Shown piece by piece: positions 61,776 through 64,000 of a stretch of 64,000 nt of DNA; the stretch's first letter is position 1, and each line of letters starts with the position of its first letter. The position numbers were made by a program, and so were the translations under genes. This DNA comes from Streptomyces sp. NRRL F-5630 (GTDB lineage: Bacteria; Actinomycetota; Actinomycetes; Streptomycetales; Streptomycetaceae), in NCBI RefSeq assembly GCF_000719475.1, contig NZ_JOGO01000029.1, forward strand, positions 1-64,000, given 5' to 3'. Under the pieces are notes generated by a model that did no database searches, was not told where the DNA came from, and was given only the letters and a program-made list of their open reading frames with translations.

Positions 61776-62882
61776 TCAGAGCCAGCCGTTGCGCTTCAGC
61801 GAGCGGTGGATGCCGAGGCAGATGACGAGGATCGCGCCGAGCACCATCGGGTAGCCGTAGGTCCACTGCAACTCCGGCATGTGCTTGAAGTTCATCCCGT
61901 ACACGCCGCAGATCATCGTCGGCACCGCGATGATCGCCGCCCACGAGGTGATCTTGCGCATGTCCTCGTTCTGGGCGACGGTCGCCTGCGCGAGGTTGGC
62001 CTGGAGGATGGAGTTGAGGAGTTCGTCGAAGCCGACGACCTGTTCGTGGACGCGCGCGAGGTGGTCGTGGACGTCGCGGAAGTACTTCTGGATGCCGGGG
62101 TCGATGAGCCGCATGGGGCGCTCGCTGAGCAGGTGCAGGGGCCGCAGGAGCGGCGCGACGGCCCGCTTGAACTCCAGGATCTCGCGCTTGAGCTGGTAGA
62201 TCCGGCTCGCGTCGACACCGCGCGAGGCACCCTTCCCCGGGGCGGTGAAGACCTCCGTCTCGACCTCGTCGATGTCGTCCTGGAGCGCGTCGGCGACGAG
62301 GAGGTAGCCGTCGACGCAGTGGTCGGCGAGCGAGTGGAGGACGGCCGAGGGCCCGTGCGCGAGGAGGTCGGGGTCGCCCTGGAGCCGGTGGCGCAGGCCG
62401 CGCAGCGAGCCCTGGCCGCCGTGCCGGACGGTGATCACGAAGTTCCGGCCGGTGAAGCACATGATCTCGCCGGTCTCGACGATCTCGCTCGTCGCGGTCA
62501 GTTCCTCGTGCTCGACGTAGTGGACGGTCTTGAAGACGGTGAAGAGCGTGTCGTCGTAGCGCTCCAGCTTGGGACGCTGGTGGGCGTGGACGGCGTCCTC
62601 GACGGCGAGCGGGTGGAGACCGAACTCCGCGGCGATGCCCGCGAACTCGGCCTCGCTCGGCTCGTGCAGGCCGATCCAGGCGAAGCCGCCGCCGAGCCGG
62701 ACGAGTTCGACGGCCGCGTGCGGGGTCAGGGTGTGCGGGGTGGGCACACGGCGGCCCTCGCGATAGACGGCGCAGTCCACGACGGAGGAGTTGACCTCCG
62801 GGTGACGGTCCGTCTCGTGAGGGGCGGGCACCTTTCGGGCGGAGGGGCGGACCACGGCACGCAGGCTGGGGATCATCGACAT
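61776..62882 (-). CDS. corA: CorA-family magnesium/divalent cation transporter
   Basis: A 368-residue transporter. The cytoplasmic N-terminal domain (FAWIGLHEPSEAEFAGIAAE, HPLAVEDAVHAHQRPKLERY) and long helix (VDASRIYQLKREILEFKRAV) precede two C-terminal membrane helices with the selectivity motif GMN in YGMNFKHMPELQW and a basic C-terminus SLKRNGWL. It forms a pentameric channel for Mg2+. ATG 62882 is preceded by AAGGAG. A long leader lies upstream. Counterpart Rv1239c. Confidence 0.96.
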   Translation of the reverse strand: MSMIPSLRAVVRPSARKVPAPHETDRHPEVNSSVVDCAVYREGRRVPTPHTLTPHAAVELVRLGGGFAWIGLHEPSEAEFAGIAAEFGLHPLAVEDAVHAHQRPKLERYDDTLFTVFKTVHYVEHEELTATSEIVETGEIMCFTGRNFVITVRHGGQGSLRGLRHRLQGDPDLLAHGPSAVLHSLADHCVDGYLLVADALQDDIDEVETEVFTAPGKGASRGVDASRIYQLKREILEFKRAVAPLLRPLHLLSERPMRLIDPGIQKYFRDVHDHLARVHEQVVGFDELLNSILQANLAQATVAQNEDMRKITSWAAIIAVPTMICGVYGMNFKHMPELQWTYGYPMVLGAILVICLGIHRSLKRNGWL

Positions 62883-63478
62883 GGTGCTGCTCCTTCGTGC
62901 GCGACCGGGCGAGCCGGGCGGAACCTCCCGAAACGGGGGCGTGCGCCGTACCGGGCACGTCCGCACATCGGGGAGCACCGCGAGGAGCGGTGCGCGGTCT
63001 GCGCTGCTGATGGGGTCTCCCGGGCGGGCGGGAGGGGGGATCAGGCGGTGACGAAGTGCTCTTCCGTGTGCCCCGCGATCAGCGGCGAGAACCGAAGGGA
63101 AAGAGGCGTTTACCCCCGTGGGACCCGGGTATGTACGGCCTCAAGTTCCGGTCCGGGGCCCCGAGGAGGGGCGCGGCACCGTCAAGCGGAAGAGCGGGTG
63201 GTACTGCACGGTCGACTTCGATCCATGGAGCCCCACCTCCTCCAGCCGGTCCCTCGTAAGGGACGGGTGACCCGAAAATCCGGGAGTACAGCGGCCGGGC
63301 TGAGAGCGTGCTTCTGCGCGCTGCCCTGACCAGCGGCCAAGCCTAGCAGTCGGCTGTCCTGTCAATCCCCTTTTTGCCCGCGCGATACGCCCTGCCTACG
63401 CGGCCTTTACGCGACGGGTCGCTTCACGCTGCCCGCCCGCCCGCCTCCCGCGCACCCCCGCCGCGTACAGTCGCGGGC
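62883..63478 (-). promoter_or_regulatory. long corA leader and promoter region
   Basis: About 600 nt without a gene between divergent corA and the SUFU gene. On the corA strand a TTGACA (complement of 63360-63365) is followed by TAGGCT (complement of 63340-63345), a spacer of 14 nt, so the pair is atypical. If transcription begins here the leader is about 450 nt and is predicted to be folded, including a perfect stem at 63249-63264 (GTCCCT, CGTA loop, AGGGAC). See the separate leader RNA feature. Confidence 0.5.
63090..63245 (-). ncRNA. possible magnesium-sensing leader RNA (M-box-like)
   Basis: On the corA strand GGAGGAGGTGGGGCTCC (complement of 63227-63243) resembles the GGUGAGGCUCC opening of M-box riboswitches, and GGCCGTACATACC with GGGTAAACGCCTC (complement of 63103-63115) resembles the GCCGUACAGUGCUAAAGCUC closing. 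The GAGG at the 5' side can pair with CCUC at the 3' side. The match is partial and was made by eye; position before corA is what makes it plausible. Confidence 0.3.
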
Positions 63479-64000
63479 ATGGCAGCCGACGTACTCGCCC
63501 TGGTGGAGGCCCGACTGAGCAGCGCGCTCGGCGAGAGCGACGCGCGCGCGGGCGTCACCTTCCTCGGCGCGGAACGCATCGAGGTCCTGCGCTTCCTCGA
63601 CACGCGCGAGGAGTCCGCGCCGCTCGTGCGGTACGCGACGCTCGGCATGTCCGCCGCGCCGATGACCGATCCCTCCGCGTTCCTCGCCGACCCGGTCGAG
63701 GGCCCCCGCGCCGAACTCGTGCTCTCGGTACGGGCCGGGCGCGCCGATACGGACAAGGTCCTGCGGCCCCTCGCCGTGCTCGCCGCCTCGCCGCAGGTCG
63801 AGGGCGTCGTGATCGCGCCGGGTGCCTCGCTCGACGTGGGCGAACCGCTGTGGCCCGGGGCCCCCTTCACCTCCGTGCTCGTCGCCGAGCCCGGCGGCCT
63901 CGTCGAGACCCTCCCCCTCGACCCGCCCCTCGACCCCGTCGCCTTCCTCCCCCTCCTCCCCATGACCCCCCACGAGGCCGCCTGGAAACGCGTCCACGGC
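63479..64000 (+). CDS. suppressor-of-fused (SUFU) domain protein, truncated by the window end
   Basis: The first 174 residues of a protein with the SUFU fold: VLALVEARLSSALGESDARA, EVLRFLDTREESAPLVRYAT, LGMSAAPMTDPSAF, RAELVLSVRAGRADTDKVLR and PLDPVAFLPLLPMTPHEAAW. The frame remains open to the last base, so the stop lies beyond. ATG 63479. Bacterial SUFU proteins are of unknown function, sometimes linked to toxin immunity; no toxin is seen here. Confidence 0.85.
   Translation, partial: MAADVLALVEARLSSALGESDARAGVTFLGAERIEVLRFLDTREESAPLVRYATLGMSAAPMTDPSAFLADPVEGPRAELVLSVRAGRADTDKVLRPLAVLAASPQVEGVVIAPGASLDVGEPLWPGAPFTSVLVAEPGGLVETLPLDPPLDPVAFLPLLPMTPHEAAWKRVHG

Noticed and set aside
1..64000. 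tRNA, rRNA, integrase, IS element or attachment site
   Set aside because: None could be recognised on either strand; the XRE-DUF397 locus lacks integration hallmarks.

Overview
The window looks like Streptomyces chromosome. GC is very high with strong G/C at third codon positions, GTG and TTG starts are common, genes overlap by 4 or 8 nt, and many families are typical of streptomycetes (XRE-DUF397 modules, a BldK-type peptide transporter, mycothiol synthesis). It reads as a core, non-terminal region. I see no tRNA, rRNA, CRISPR, integrase or transposase. All names come from reading motifs; no search was run.

Layout. 0-6 kb: a CE7-type esterase, DUF2000/AraC divergent pair, a LacI regulator with a palindromic operator, MarR, an isochorismatase-fold enzyme and a RibD-like reductase. 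6-11 kb: an LpqW-like lipoprotein and typA. 11-12 kb: a small secreted Lys-rich protein with aerolysin-like flavour. 12.4-24.4 kb: two complete, tandem, paralogous five-gene oligopeptide ABC importers (lipoprotein, two permeases, two ATPases), the second lipoprotein carrying 17 consecutive glycines behind its lipidated Cys. 24.6-32 kb: a membrane protein, an S9 peptidase, mshB, DUF6113-like protein and a long disordered membrane-anchored protein. 32-36 kb: ABC-2 exporter plus DesK/DesR-type two-component system. 36-44 kb: SirB1-like and GNAT proteins, fdxA, dapC, secreted proteins, dapE and a LOG-family protein. 44-47 kb: a divergent accessory locus with a WhiJ-like XRE regulator, three tandem DUF397 genes and two Cys/His proteins. 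47-51 kb: folP2, a DivIVA-motif membrane protein, tag, enoyl-CoA hydratase and DUF3117. 51-56 kb: O-methyltransferase facing an ECF sigma factor, zinc anti-sigma, HtrA protease and TatB. 56-64 kb: mrp, DUF1003, an MgtE-N/CBS protein, a lipoprotein, corA with a long leader, and a truncated SUFU-domain gene.

Genes working together. The two peptide importers could supply extracellular peptides to the cytoplasm. dapC and dapE act in lysine/diaminopimelate synthesis, so cell-wall supply. The sigma/anti-sigma/HtrA/TatB group looks like an envelope-stress unit. The MgtE-N/CBS protein, DUF1003 protein and corA form a group with a probable magnesium theme. From memory, the order typA-lpqW, mshB, fdxC-dapC, dapE-LOG, folP2, DivIVA-like, tag, DUF3117, OMT, sigE, rseA, htrA, tatB, mrp, MgtE-N, corA parallels Mycobacterium tuberculosis Rv1165 to Rv1239c, so most of this window appears to be an old actinobacterial block into which transporters and the XRE-DUF397 locus were inserted.
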